Shown: positions 1 through 9,280, counted from the stretch's first letter. The stretch is 64,000 nt of DNA from Cylicocyclus nassatus (GCA_958299035.1 CATQJL010000001.1:5944284-6008283); one strand, 5' to 3'. Numbers and translations: made by a program. Notes: generated from the sequence alone by a model not told the origin.

Positions 1-693
1 TATTTGAGAGCAAAAAATCCAGTCCAGTTCAAGAAGTCATGTGTGAGCATCTGTTCGAATAAAGGATTTGAAATGGCTCGCATAGACAGCGATTCCCAAA
101 TTATACCCACCCATAGCTCCTTTATAACCTCAGCGTTCCGGATAAGACTCTATAGGTTTTTCAAGACTACCTTTGCTCTACTGGACAGCAAAAAATACAG
201 GCCGATTCAGGAAGTCATGTCTGAGTACCATGCCTTTGAAATAGATCGCAAGACAACGATTCTCAAATTATACCCACCCATAGCTCCCTTATATCTTCAG
301 CGTTCCGGATAAGACTTTATAGTTTTTCAAGAATATCTTTGCTCTATTTGAGAGCAAAAAATCCAGTCCAGTTCAAGAAGTCATGTGTGAGCATCTGTTC
401 GAATAAAGGCTTTGAAATGGCTCGCATAGACAGCGATTCCCAAATTATACCCACCCATAGCTCCTTTATAACTTCAGCGTTTCGGATAAGACTCTATAGG
501 TTTTTAAGTCTACCTTTGCTCTATTTAAGAGCAAAAAATCCAGTCCAGTTCAAGAAGTCATGTGTGAGCATCTGTTCGAATAAAGGCTTTGAAATGGCTC
601 GCATAGACAGCGATTCCCAAATTATACCCACCCATAGCTCCTTTATAACTTCAGCGTTTCGGATGAGACTCTATAGGTTTTTCAAGTCTACCT
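1..693 (+). repeat. Leading partial block, monomer order L-S-L-L
   Basis: Four monomers start at about -5, 173, 339 and 516. The 339 unit is 177 bp because one C is missing after the T run near 511 (TTTTTAAG instead of TTTTTCAAG). The 516 unit carries the TTTAAGAGC variant of the L head, which is otherwise seen only at 1217 and 2631. The block therefore belongs with the 1414-bp higher-order repeat on its right, but it does not continue that repeat in phase. Confidence 0.9.
338..358 (+). repeat. Inverted repeat at the L-monomer start (8-bp arms, 5-nt loop)
   Basis: TTTGCTCT (338-345) and AGAGCAAA (351-358) are perfect reverse complements around ATTTG. Essentially every L unit has this dyad, and the TTTAAG variant keeps it. 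W, S and K heads retain shorter arms (TTTGCT and AGCAAA around a 9-nt loop), while G heads lose it. A T run lies about 20 bp upstream and an A run overlaps the right arm. Whether it extrudes as a cruciform in the cell is unknown. Confidence 0.85.
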
Positions 694-871
694 TTGCTCT
701 ATTTGAGAGCAAAAAATCCAGTCCAGTTCAAGAAGTCATGTGTGAGCATCTGTTCGAATAAAGGCTTTGAAATGGCTCGCATAGACAGCGATTCCCAAAT
801 TATACCCACCCATAGCTCCTTTATAACCTCAGCGTTCCGGATAAGACTCTATAGGTTTTTCAAGACTACCT
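694..871 (+). repeat. Representative L-class monomer (178 bp)
   Basis: L class is marked by CTATTTGAGAGC followed by AAAAAATCC and CAGTCCAGTTCAAGAAGTC, then GTGTGAGCATCTGTTCG. Subtypes carry AATTCTGTCC with CAAGAGGTC, AATTCAGTCC with a 1-bp deletion (GTTCAGAAATC), or CAAGAAATC. After the shared CGCATAG the L units differ as GACAGCGATT, GTCAGCGATT, GTCAGCAATT or GCCAGCGATT, which gives useful subfamily markers. It is the most frequent class in the window. Confidence 0.92.
796..815 (+). repeat. Near-invariant 20-bp monomer core (example copy)
   Basis: CAAATTATACCCACCCATAG is the best-conserved part of the monomer and is shared by all classes, including the short and hybrid ones. Single-base exceptions I found are at 2930, 13043, 18438, 49012, 52150, 53564 and 55142, and two pairs of these are copies of one mutation. 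The flanks, by contrast, vary freely between classes. A binding site for a satellite or centromere protein would explain this, but no known motif is matched. Shared ancestry with frequent exchange is the alternative. Confidence 0.85.
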
Positions 872-1038
872 TTGCTCTACTGGACAGCAAAAAATACAGG
901 CCGATTCAGGAAGTCATGTCTGAGTACCATGCCTTTGAAATAGATCGCAAGACAACGATTCTCAAATTATACCCACCCATAGCTCCTTTATATCTTCAGC
1001 GTTCCTGATAAGACTCTATAGGTTTTTCAAGACTACCT
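872..1038 (+). repeat. Representative S-class (short) monomer (167 bp)
   Basis: The S class has the W head (CTACTGGACAGC, TACAGGCCGATTC) but reads GTCTGAGTACCATGCCTTTG where full-length units read GTGTGAGCATCTGTTCG plus the following bases. That is a net loss of 10 bp. One more base is lost in the next segment, ATAGATCGCAAGACAACGA, which replaces ATGGCTCGCATAGACAGCGA. Units are 167 bp, or 165-166 bp with shortened tails. The TTCGAA site is missing. S units are usually followed by L or W. Confidence 0.92.
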
Positions 1039-1216
1039 TTGCTCTACTGGACAGCAAAAAATACAGGCCGATTCAGGAAGTCATGTGTGAGCATCTGTTC
1101 GAATAAAGGATTTGAAATGGCTCGCATAGACAGCGATTCCCAAATTATACCCACCCATAGCTCCTTTATAACTTCAGCGTTTCGGATGAGACTCTATAGG
1201 TTTTTCAAGTCTACCT
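1039..1216 (+). repeat. Representative W-class monomer (178 bp)
   Basis: The W class starts CTACTGGACAGC, then AAAAAATACAGGCCGATTC, and then joins the common GTGTGAGCATCTGTTCG centre. Subtypes differ at CAGGAAGTC, CAGAAAGTC, CGGGAAGTC or CAAGAAGTC, and a later lineage has AGTCGTGTG in place of AGTCATGTG. Many W units in the second two thirds of the window also lose 12 bp in the tail. Confidence 0.9.
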
Positions 1217-1570
1217 TTGCTCTATTTAAGAGCAAAAAATCCAGTCCAGTTCAAGAAGTCATGTGTGAGCATCTGTTCGAATAAAGGCTTTGAAATGGCT
1301 CGCATAGTCAGCGATTCCCAAATTATACCCACCCATAGCTCCTTTATAACCTCAGCGTTCCGGATAAGACTCTATAGGTTTTTCAAGTCTACCTTTGCTC
1401 TACTGGACAGCAAAAAATACAGGCCGATTCGGGAAGTCATGTGTGAGCATCTGTTCGAATAAAGGCTTTGAAATGGCTCGCATAGACAGCGATTCCCAAA
1501 TTATACCCACCCATAGCTCCTTTATAACCTCAGCGTTCCGGATAAGACTTTAGAGTTTTCCAAGAATATC

Positions 1571-1751
1571 TTCATCTACTGGAGAGCAAAAAATCCAGGC
1601 CAGACCAGGAAATCATGCCTGAGCGTCACTGTCCGAATATAAGGCTTTAAAATGGTTCGCATAGACAGCGATTCCCAAATTATACCCACCCATAGCTCCT
1701 TTATAACCTCAGCGTTCCGGATAACACTCTATAGGTTTTTCAAGACTACCT
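1571..1751 (+). repeat. Representative G-class monomer (181 bp)
   Basis: The G class has a divergent head (TTCATCTACTGGAGAGC, elsewhere TTCATTTACTGGAGAGC), then CAGGAAATCATGC and the GCGTCACTGTCCGAATATAA centre, then TTTAAAATGGTTCGC. It is always preceded by a monomer with the special tail GACTTTAGAGTTTTCC. It occurs at 1571 and 2985, is absent from about 3.2 to 21.1 kb, and returns at 21115 and regularly afterwards. This patchiness marks distinct array domains. Confidence 0.9.
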
Positions 1752-2107
1752 TTGCTCTACTGGACAGCAAAAAATACAGACCGATTCAGGAAGTCATGTG
1801 TGAGCATCTGTTCGAATAAAGGATTTGAAATGGCTCGCATAGACAGCGATTCCCAAATTATACCCACCCATAGCTCCTTTATAACCTCAGCGTTCCGGAT
1901 AAGACTCTATAGGTTTTTCAAGACTACCTTTGCTCTACTGGACAGCAAAAAATACAGGCCGATTCAGGAAGTCATGTGTGAGCATCTGTTCGAATAAAGG
2001 CTTTGAAATGGCTCGCATAGACAGCGATTCCCAAATTATACCCACCCATAGCTCCTTTATAACTTCAGCGTTTCGGATGAGACTCTATAGGTTTTTCAAG
2101 TCTACCT

Positions 2108-3521
2108 TTGCTCTATTTGAGAGCAAAAAATCCAGTCCAGTTCAAGAAGTCATGTGTGAGCATCTGTTCGAATAAAGGCTTTGAAATGGCTCGCATAGAC
2201 AGCGATTCCCAAATTATACCCACCCATAGCTCCTTTATAACCTCAGCGTTCCGGATAAGACTCTATAGGTTTTTCAAGACTACCTTTGCTCTACTGGACA
2301 GCAAAAAATACAGGCCGATTCAGGAAGTCATGTCTGAGTACCATGCCTTTGAAATAGATCGCAAGACAACGATTCTCAAATTATACCCACCCATAGCTCC
2401 TTTATATCTTCAGCGTTCCTGATAAGACTCTATAGGTTTTTCAAGACTACCTTTGCTCTACTGGACAGCAAAAAATACAGGCCGATTCAGCAAGTCATGT
2501 GTGAGCATCTGTTCGAATAAAGGATTTGAAATGGCTCGCATAGACAGCGATTCCCAAATTATACCCACCCATAGCTCCTTTATAACTTCAGCGTTTCGGA
2601 TGAGACTCTATAGGTTTTTCAAGTCTACCTTTGCTCTATTTAAGAGCAAAAAATCCAGTCCAGTTCAAGAAGTCATGTGTGAGCATCTGTTCGAATAAAG
2701 GCTTTGAAATGGCTCGCATAGTCAGCGATTCCCAAATTATACCCACCCATAGCTCCTTTATAACCTCAGCGTTCCGGATAAGACTCTATAGGTTTTTCAA
2801 GTCTACCTTTGCTCTACTGGACAGCAAAAAATACAGGCCGATTCGGGAAGTCATGTGTGAGCATCTGTTCGAATAAAGGCTTTGAAATGGCTCGCATAGA
2901 CAGCGATTCCCAAATTATACCCACCCATAACTCCTTTATAACCTCAGCGTTCCGGATAAGACTTTAGAGTTTTCCAAGAATATCTTCATCTACTGGAGAG
3001 CAAAAAATCCAGGCCAGACCAGGAAATCATGCCTGAGCGTCACTGTCCGAATATAAGGCTTTAAAATGGTTCGCATAGACAGCGATTCCCAAATTATACC
3101 CACCCATAGCTCCTTTATAACCTCAGCGTTCCGGATAACACTCTATAGGTTTTTCAAGACTACCTTTGCTCTACTGGACAGCAAAAAATACAGACCGATT
3201 CAGGAAGTCATGTGTGAGCATCTGTTCGAATAAAGGATTTGAAATGGCTCGCATAGACAGCGATTCCCAAATTATACCCACCCATAGCTCCTTTATAACC
3301 TCAGCGTTCCGGATAAGACTCTATAGGTTTTTCAAGACTACCTTTGCTCTACTGGACAGCAAAAAATACAGGCCGATTCAGGAAGTCATGTGTGAGCATC
3401 TGTTCGAATAAAGGCTTTGAAATGGCTCGCATAGACAGCGATTCCCAAATTATACCCACCCATAGCTCCTTTATAACTTCAGCGTTTCGGATGAGACTCT
3501 ATAGGTTTTTCAAGTCTACCT
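2108..3521 (+). repeat. 8-monomer higher-order repeat, copy 2 (1414 bp)
   Basis: Second copy of the L-S-W-L-W-G-W-W unit, with every monomer boundary shifted by exactly 1414 bp (2108, 2286, 2453, 2631, 2809, 2985, 3166, 3344). By reading I found two substitutions against copy 1: G1077 became C2491 and G1516 became A2930. A third unit begins at 3522 with an L monomer, but from 3700 the order changes to a K monomer, so the higher-order repeat stops there. Confidence 0.95.
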
Positions 3522-3699
3522 TTGCTCTATTTGAGAGCAAAAAATCCAGTCCAGTTCAAGAAGTCATGTGTGAGCATCTGTTCGAATAAAGGCTTTGAAA
3601 TGGCTCGCATAGACAGCGATTCCCAAATTATACCCACCCATAGCTCCTTTATAACCTCAGCGTTCCGGATAAGACTCTATAGGTTTTTCAAGACTACCT

Positions 3700-3881
3700 T
3701 TGCTCTACTGGACAGCAAAAAAAAACAGGCCGATCCAGAAAGTCATGCCTGAGCGTCACTGTCCGAATATATGGCTATGAAATGGCTCGCATAGACAGCG
3801 ATTCCCAAATTATACCCACCCATAGCTCCTTTATAACTTCAGCGTTTCGGATAAGACTCTATAGGTTTTTCATGTCTACCT
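3700..3881 (+). repeat. Representative K-class monomer with expanded A tract (182 bp)
   Basis: The K class reads CTACTGGACAGC, an uninterrupted A run, then CAGGCCGATCCAGAAAGTC and GCCTGAGCGTCACTGTCC, followed by TATATGGCTATG or TACATGGCTATG. It combines a W-like head with a centre related to the G class. This is the first K unit; none occurs in 1-3699. The A run is 9 long here and 8 to 11 elsewhere, which makes K units 181-184 bp. Confidence 0.92.
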
Positions 3882-4049
3882 TTGCTCTACTGGACAGCAA
3901 AAAATACAGGCCGATTCGGGAAGTCATGTCTGAGTACCATGCCTTTGAAATGGCTCGCATAGACAGCGATTCCCAAATTATACCCACCCATAGCTCCTTT
4001 ATAACCTCAGCGTTCCGGATAAGACTCTATAGGTTTTTCATGTCTACCT
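3882..4049 (+). repeat. S' hybrid monomer (168 bp)
   Basis: This unit has the S-class 10-bp deletion (GTCTGAGTACCATGCC) but then returns to the common ATGGCTCGCATAGACAGCG centre instead of the S-specific ATAGATCGC. It is either a recombinant between S and a full-length unit or an intermediate in the origin of S. I see it only here and at 8244 and 15036, always directly after a K9 monomer, so the three are copies of one event. Confidence 0.85.
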
Positions 4050-5095
4050 TTGCTCTACTGGACAGCAAAAAATACAGGCCGATTCGGGAAGTCATGTCTG
4101 AGTACCATGCCTTTGAAATAGATCGCAAGACAACGATTCCCAAATTATACCCACCCATAGCTCCTTTATATCTTCAGCGTTCCGGATAAGACTTTATAGT
4201 TTTTCAAGAATATCTTTGCTCTATTTGAGAGCAAAAAATCCTGTCCAGTTCAAGAGGTCATGTGTGAGCATCTGTTCGAATAAAGGCTTTGAAATGGCTC
4301 GCATAGACAGCGATTCCCAAATTATACCCACCCATAGCTCCTTTATAACCTCAGCGTTCCGGATAAGACTCTATAGGTTTTTCAAGACTACCTTTGCTCT
4401 ACTGGACAGCAAAAAAAACAGGCCGATCCAGAAAGTCATGCCTGAGCGTCACTGTCCGAATATATGGCTATGAAATGGCTCGCATAGACAGCGATTCCCA
4501 AATTATACCCACCCATAGCTCCTTTATAAACTCAGCGTTCCGGATAAGACTCTATAGGTTTTTCAAGTCTACCTTTGCTCTACTGGACAGCAAAAAATAC
4601 AGGCCGATTCGGGAAGTCATGTCTGAGTACCATGCCTTTGAAATAGATCGCAAGACAACGATTCCCAAATTATACCCACCCATAGCTCCTTTATATCTTC
4701 AGCGTTCCGGATAAGACTCTATAGGTTTTTCAAGACTACCTTTGCTCTACTGGACAGCAAAAAATACAGGCCGATTCAGAAAGTCATGTGTGAGCATCTG
4801 TTCGAATAAAGGCTTTGAAATGGCTCGCATAGACAGCGATTCCCAAATTATACCCACCCATAGCTCCTTTATAACTTCAGCGTTTCGGAAGACTCTATAG
4901 GTTTTTCAAGTCTACCTTTGCTCTATTTGAGAGCAAAAAATCCAGTCCAGTTCAAGAAGTCATGTGTGAGCATCTGTTCGAATAAAGGCTTTGAAATGGC
5001 TCGCATAGTCAGCAATTCCCAAATTATACCCACCCATAGCTCCTTTATAACCTCAACGTTCCGGATAAGACTCTATAGGTTTTTCAAGACTACCT

Positions 5096-5250
5096 TTGCT
5101 CTACTGGACAGCAAAAAATACAGGCCGATTCAGGATGTCATGTCTGAGTACCATGCCTTTGAAATAGATCGCAAGACAACGATTCTCAAATTATACCCAC
5201 CCATAGCTCCTTTATATCTTCAGCGTTCCGGATAAGACTCTATAGGTTTT
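5096..5250 (+). repeat. Doubly deleted 155-bp monomer
   Basis: This S-class unit carries both the S head deletion and the 12-bp tail deletion that turns TTTTTCAAGACTACCTTTGC into TTTTTTGC. At 155 bp it is the shortest unit class. It recurs after each L unit marked by GTCAGCAATT in this lineage, for example at 9459, 10856, 13633, 16251, 19028, 20424, 26034, 27951, 44049, 45265 and 49425, always with CAGGATGTC and always followed by a W unit. Confidence 0.88.
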
Positions 5251-5611
5251 TTGCTCTACTGGACAGCAAAAAATACAGGCCGATTCAGGAAGTCATGTGT
5301 GAGCATCTGTTCGAATAAAGGCTTTGAAATGGCTCGCATAGACAGCGATTCCCAAATTATACCCACCCATAGCTCCTTTATAACCTCAGCGTTCCGGATA
5401 AGACTCTATAGGTTTTTCAAGACTACCTTTGCTCTACTGGACAGCAAAAAAAAAACAGGCCGATCCAGAAAGTCATGCCTGAGCGTCACTGTCCGAATAC
5501 ATGGCTATGAAATGGCTCGCATAGACAGCGATTCCCAAATTATACCCACCCATAGCTCCTTTATAACCTCAGCGTTTCGGATAAGACTCTATAGGTTTTT
5601 CAAGTCTACCT

Positions 5612-6836
5612 TTGCTCTATTTGAGAGCAAAAAATCCAGTCCAGTTCAAGAAATCATGTGTGAGCATCTGTTCGAATAAAGGCTTTGAAATGGCTCGCAT
5701 AGCCAGCGATTCCCAAATTATACCCACCCATAGCTCCTTTATAGCCTCAGCGTTCCGGATAAGACTTTAGAGTTTTCCAAGAATATCTTCATTTACTGGA
5801 GAGCAAAAAATCCAGTCCAGTTCAAGAAATCATGTGTGAGCATCTGTTCGAATAAAGGCTTTGAAATGGCTCGCATAGTCAGCGATTCCCAAATTATACC
5901 CACCCATAGCTCCTTTATAACCTCAGCGTTCCGGATAAGACTCTATAGGTTTTTCAAGACTACCTTTGCTCTACTGGACAGCAAAAAATACAGGCCGATT
6001 CAGGAAGTCATGTCTGAGTACCATGCCTTTGAAATAGATCGCAAGACAACGATTTCCAAATTATACCCACCCATAGCTCCTTTATAACTTCAGCGTTTCG
6101 GATAAGACTCTATAGGTTTTTCAAGTCTACCTTTGCTCTATTTGAGAGCAAAAAATCCTGTCCAGTTCAAGAGGTCATGTGTGAGCATCTGTTCGAATAA
6201 AGGCTTTGAAATGGCTCGCATAGACAGCGATTCCCAAATTATACCCACCCATAGCTCCTTTATAACCTCAGCGTTCCGGATAAGACTCTATAGGTTTTTC
6301 AAGACTACCTTTGCTCTACTGGACAGCAAAAAAAACAGGCCGATCCAGAAAGTCATGCCTGAGCGTCACTGTCCGAATATATGGCTATGAAATGGCTCGC
6401 ATAGACAGCGATTCCCAAATTATACCCACCCATAGCTCCTTTATAACCTCAGCGTTCCGGATAAGACTCTATAGGTTTTTCAAGTCTACCTTTGCTCTAC
6501 TGGACAGCAAAAAATACAGGCCGATTCGGGAAGTCATGTCTGAGTACCATGCCTTTGAAATAGATCGCAAGACAACGATTCCCAAATTATACCCACCCAT
6601 AGCTCCTTTATATCTTCAGCGTTCCGGATAAGACTCTATAGGTTTTTCAAGACTACCTTTGCTCTACTGGACAGCAAAAAATACAGGCCGATTCAGAAAG
6701 TCATGTGTGAGCATCTGTTCGAATAAAGGCTTTGAAATGGCTCGCATAGACAGCGATTCCCAAATTATACCCACCCATAGCTCCTTTATAACCTCAGCGT
6801 TTCGGATAAGACTCTATAGGTTTTTCAAGTCTACCT
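5612..6836 (+). repeat. 1225-bp tandem duplication, copy 1 (7 monomers)
   Basis: Starts are 5612, 5788, 5966, 6133, 6311, 6492 and 6659, in the order L-G'-S-L-K-S-W. All boundaries reappear 1225 bp downstream. The left limit of similarity lies inside the preceding K monomer, near 5508, because the matching unit at 6659 is W rather than K. Confidence 0.9.
5788..5965 (+). repeat. G' hybrid monomer (G head, L body)
   Basis: The unit begins like G (TTCATTTACTGGAGAGC) but continues AAAAAATCCAGTCCAGTTC and the L centre. The switch lies within the shared GAGAGCAAAAAATC stretch. This is direct evidence of a crossover or conversion between G and L units. It occurs at 5788, 7013, 10151, 11548 and 16943, which are all duplicated descendants of one event. 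It is not seen after about 17.1 kb. Confidence 0.88.
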
Positions 6837-8061
6837 TTGCTCTATTTGAGAGCAAAAAATCCAGTCCAGTTCAAGAAATCATGTGTGAGCATCTGTTCGA
6901 ATAAAGGCTTTGAAATGGCTCGCATAGCCAGCGATTCCCAAATTATACCCACCCATAGCTCCTTTATAGCCTCAGCGTTCCGGATAAGACTTTAGAGTTT
7001 TCCAAGAATATCTTCATTTACTGGAGAGCAAAAAATCCAGTCCAGTTCAAGAAATCATGTGTGAGCATCTGTTCGAATAAAGGCTTTGAAATGGCTCGCA
7101 TAGTCAGCGATTCCCAAATTATACCCACCCATAGCTCCTTTATAACCTCAGCGTTCCGGATAAGACTCTATAGGTTTTTCAAGACTACCTTTGCTCTACT
7201 GGACAGCAAAAAATACAGGCCGATTCAGGAAGTCATGTCTGAGTACCATGCCTTTGAAATAGATCGCAAGACAACGATTTCCAAATTATACCCACCCATA
7301 GCTCCTTTATAACTTCAGCGTTTCGGATAAGACTCTATAGGTTTTTCAAGTCTACCTTTGCTCTATTTGAGAGCAAAAAATCCTGTCCAGTTCAAGAGGT
7401 CATGTGTGAGCATCTGTTCGAATAAAGGCTTTGAAATGGCTCGCATAGACAGCGATTCCCAAATTATACCCACCCATAGCTCCTTTATAACCTCAGCGTT
7501 CCGGATAAGACTCTATAGGTTTTTCAAGACTACCTTTGCTCTACTGGACAGCAAAAAAAACAGGCCGATCCAGAAAGTCATGCCTGAGCGTCACTGTCCG
7601 AATATATGGCTATGAAATGGCTCGCATAGACAGCGATTCCCAAATTATACCCACCCATAGCTCCTTTATAACCTCAGCGTTCCGGATAAGACTCTATAGG
7701 TTTTTCAAGTCTACCTTTGCTCTACTGGACAGCAAAAAATACAGGCCGATTCGGGAAGTCATGTCTGAGTACCATGCCTTTGAAATAGATCGCAAGACAA
7801 CGATTCCCAAATTATACCCACCCATAGCTCCTTTATATCTTCAGCGTTCCGGATAAGACTCTATAGGTTTTTCAAGACTACCTTTGCTCTACTGGACAGC
7901 AAAAAATACAGGCCGATTCAGAAAGTCATGTGTGAGCATCTGTTCGAATAAAGGCTTTGAAATGGCTCGCATAGACAGCGATTCCCAAATTATACCCACC
8001 CATAGCTCCTTTATAACCTCAGCGTTCCGGATAAGACTCTATAGGTTTTTCAAGTCTACCT
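6837..8061 (+). repeat. 1225-bp tandem duplication, copy 2
   Basis: Starts are 6837, 7013, 7191, 7358, 7536, 7717 and 7884, in the same L-G'-S-L-K-S-W order. The copy diverges from a third repeat in the tail of the 7884 unit, where CAGCGTTCCGG replaces CAGCGTTTCGG and the next unit is K9 instead of L. Confidence 0.9.
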
Positions 8062-9280
8062 TTGCTCTACTGGACAGCAAAAAAAAACAGGCCGATCCAG
8101 AAAGTCATGCCTGAGCGTCACTGTCCGAATATATGGCTATGAAATGGCTCGCATAGACAGCGATTCCCAAATTATACCCACCCATAGCTCCTTTATAACT
8201 TCAGCGTTTCGGATAAGACTCTATAGGTTTTTCATGTCTACCTTTGCTCTACTGGACAGCAAAAAATACAGGCCGATTCGGGAAGTCATGTCTGAGTACC
8301 ATGCCTTTGAAATGGCTCGCATAGACAGCGATTCCCAAATTATACCCACCCATAGCTCCTTTATAACCTCAGCGTTCCGGATAAGACTCTATAGGTTTTT
8401 CATGTCTACCTTTGCTCTACTGGACAGCAAAAAATACAGGCCGATTCGGGAAGTCATGTCTGAGTACCATGCCTTTGAAATAGATCGCAAGACAACGATT
8501 CCCAAATTATACCCACCCATAGCTCCTTTATATCTTCAGCGTTCCGGATAAGACTTTATAGTTTTTCAAGAATATCTTTGCTCTATTTGAGAGCAAAAAA
8601 TCCTGTCCAGTTCAAGAGGTCATGTGTGAGCATCTGTTCGAATAAAGGCTTTGAAATGGCTCGCATAGACAGCGATTCCCAAATTATACCCACCCATAGC
8701 TCCTTTATAACCTCAGCGTTCCGGATAAGACTCTATAGGTTTTTCAAGACTACCTTTGCTCTACTGGACAGCAAAAAAAAACAGGCCGATCCAGAAAGTC
8801 ATGCCTGAGCGTCACTGTCCGAATATATGGCTATGAAATGGCTCGCATAGACAGCGATTCCCAAATTATACCCACCCATAGCTCCTTTATAACCTCAGCG
8901 TTCCGGATAAGACTCTATAGGTTTTTCAAGTCTACCTTTGCTCTACTGGACAGCAAAAAATACAGGCCGATTCGGGAAGTCATGTCTGAGTACCATGCCT
9001 TTGAAATAGATCGCAAGACAACGATTCCCAAATTATACCCACCCATAGCTCCTTTATATCTTCAGCGTTCCGGATAAGACTCTATAGGTTTTTCAAGACT
9101 ACCTTTGCTCTACTGGACAGCAAAAAATACAGGCCGATTCAGAAAGTCATGTGTGAGCATCTGTTCGAATAAAGGCTTTGAAATGGCTCGCATAGACAGC
9201 GATTCCCAAATTATACCCACCCATAGCTCCTTTATAACTTCAGCGTTTCGGAAGACTCTATAGGTTTTTCAAGTCTACCT
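8062..9280 (+). repeat. Copy of the 3700-4917 block
   Basis: Starts are 8062, 8244, 8412, 8578, 8756, 8938 and 9105, in the order K-S'-S-L-K-S-W. This matches 3700-4917 at an offset of 4362-4363 bp, and the shift of one base is accounted for by A9 at 8756 against A8 at 4394. The W unit at 9105 keeps the 2-bp deletion (CGGAAGACTC). Confidence 0.9.

Larger units (their letters stand above)
694..2107 (+). repeat. 8-monomer higher-order repeat, copy 1 (1414 bp)
   Basis: Monomers start at 694, 872, 1039, 1217, 1395, 1571, 1752 and 1930, in the order L-S-W-L-W-G-W-W. Their lengths are 178, 167, 178, 178, 176, 181, 178 and 178 bp. The same order and lengths recur exactly in the next 1414 bp. Neighbouring monomers inside the unit are clearly different classes while the two units are nearly identical, which is the definition of a higher-order repeat. 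Confidence 0.95.
3522..5611 (+). repeat. Transition block, 12 monomers, first appearance of K and S'
   Basis: Starts are 3522, 3700, 3882, 4050, 4216, 4394, 4575, 4742, 4918, 5096, 5251 and 5429, in the order L-K-S'-S-L-K-S-W-L-S-W-K. The W unit at 4742 is 176 bp because AT or TA is missing in CGGAAGACTC (about 4888). The S unit at 5096 is only 155 bp. The stretch from 3700 to 6132 is repeated at an offset of 4362-4363 bp as 8062-10495. Confidence 0.88.

Noticed and set aside
338..358. Intrinsic (rho-independent) terminator
   Set aside because: The hairpin has an AT-rich 8-bp stem and is followed on the + strand by A, not T. It recurs in nearly every L unit, which fits satellite structure, not transcription stops.
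752..760. tRNA gene or tRNA-derived SINE
   Set aside because: Only the short GTTCGAAT string resembles a tRNA T-arm. There is no cloverleaf, no A box at normal spacing, no poly-A tail with target-site duplication, and copies are strictly tandem.
694..3521. Tandem protein-repeat gene (surface antigen or similar)
   Set aside because: A coding tandem repeat would keep one frame through many units. Here each unit shifts frame and stops occur in every frame within about 250 bp.
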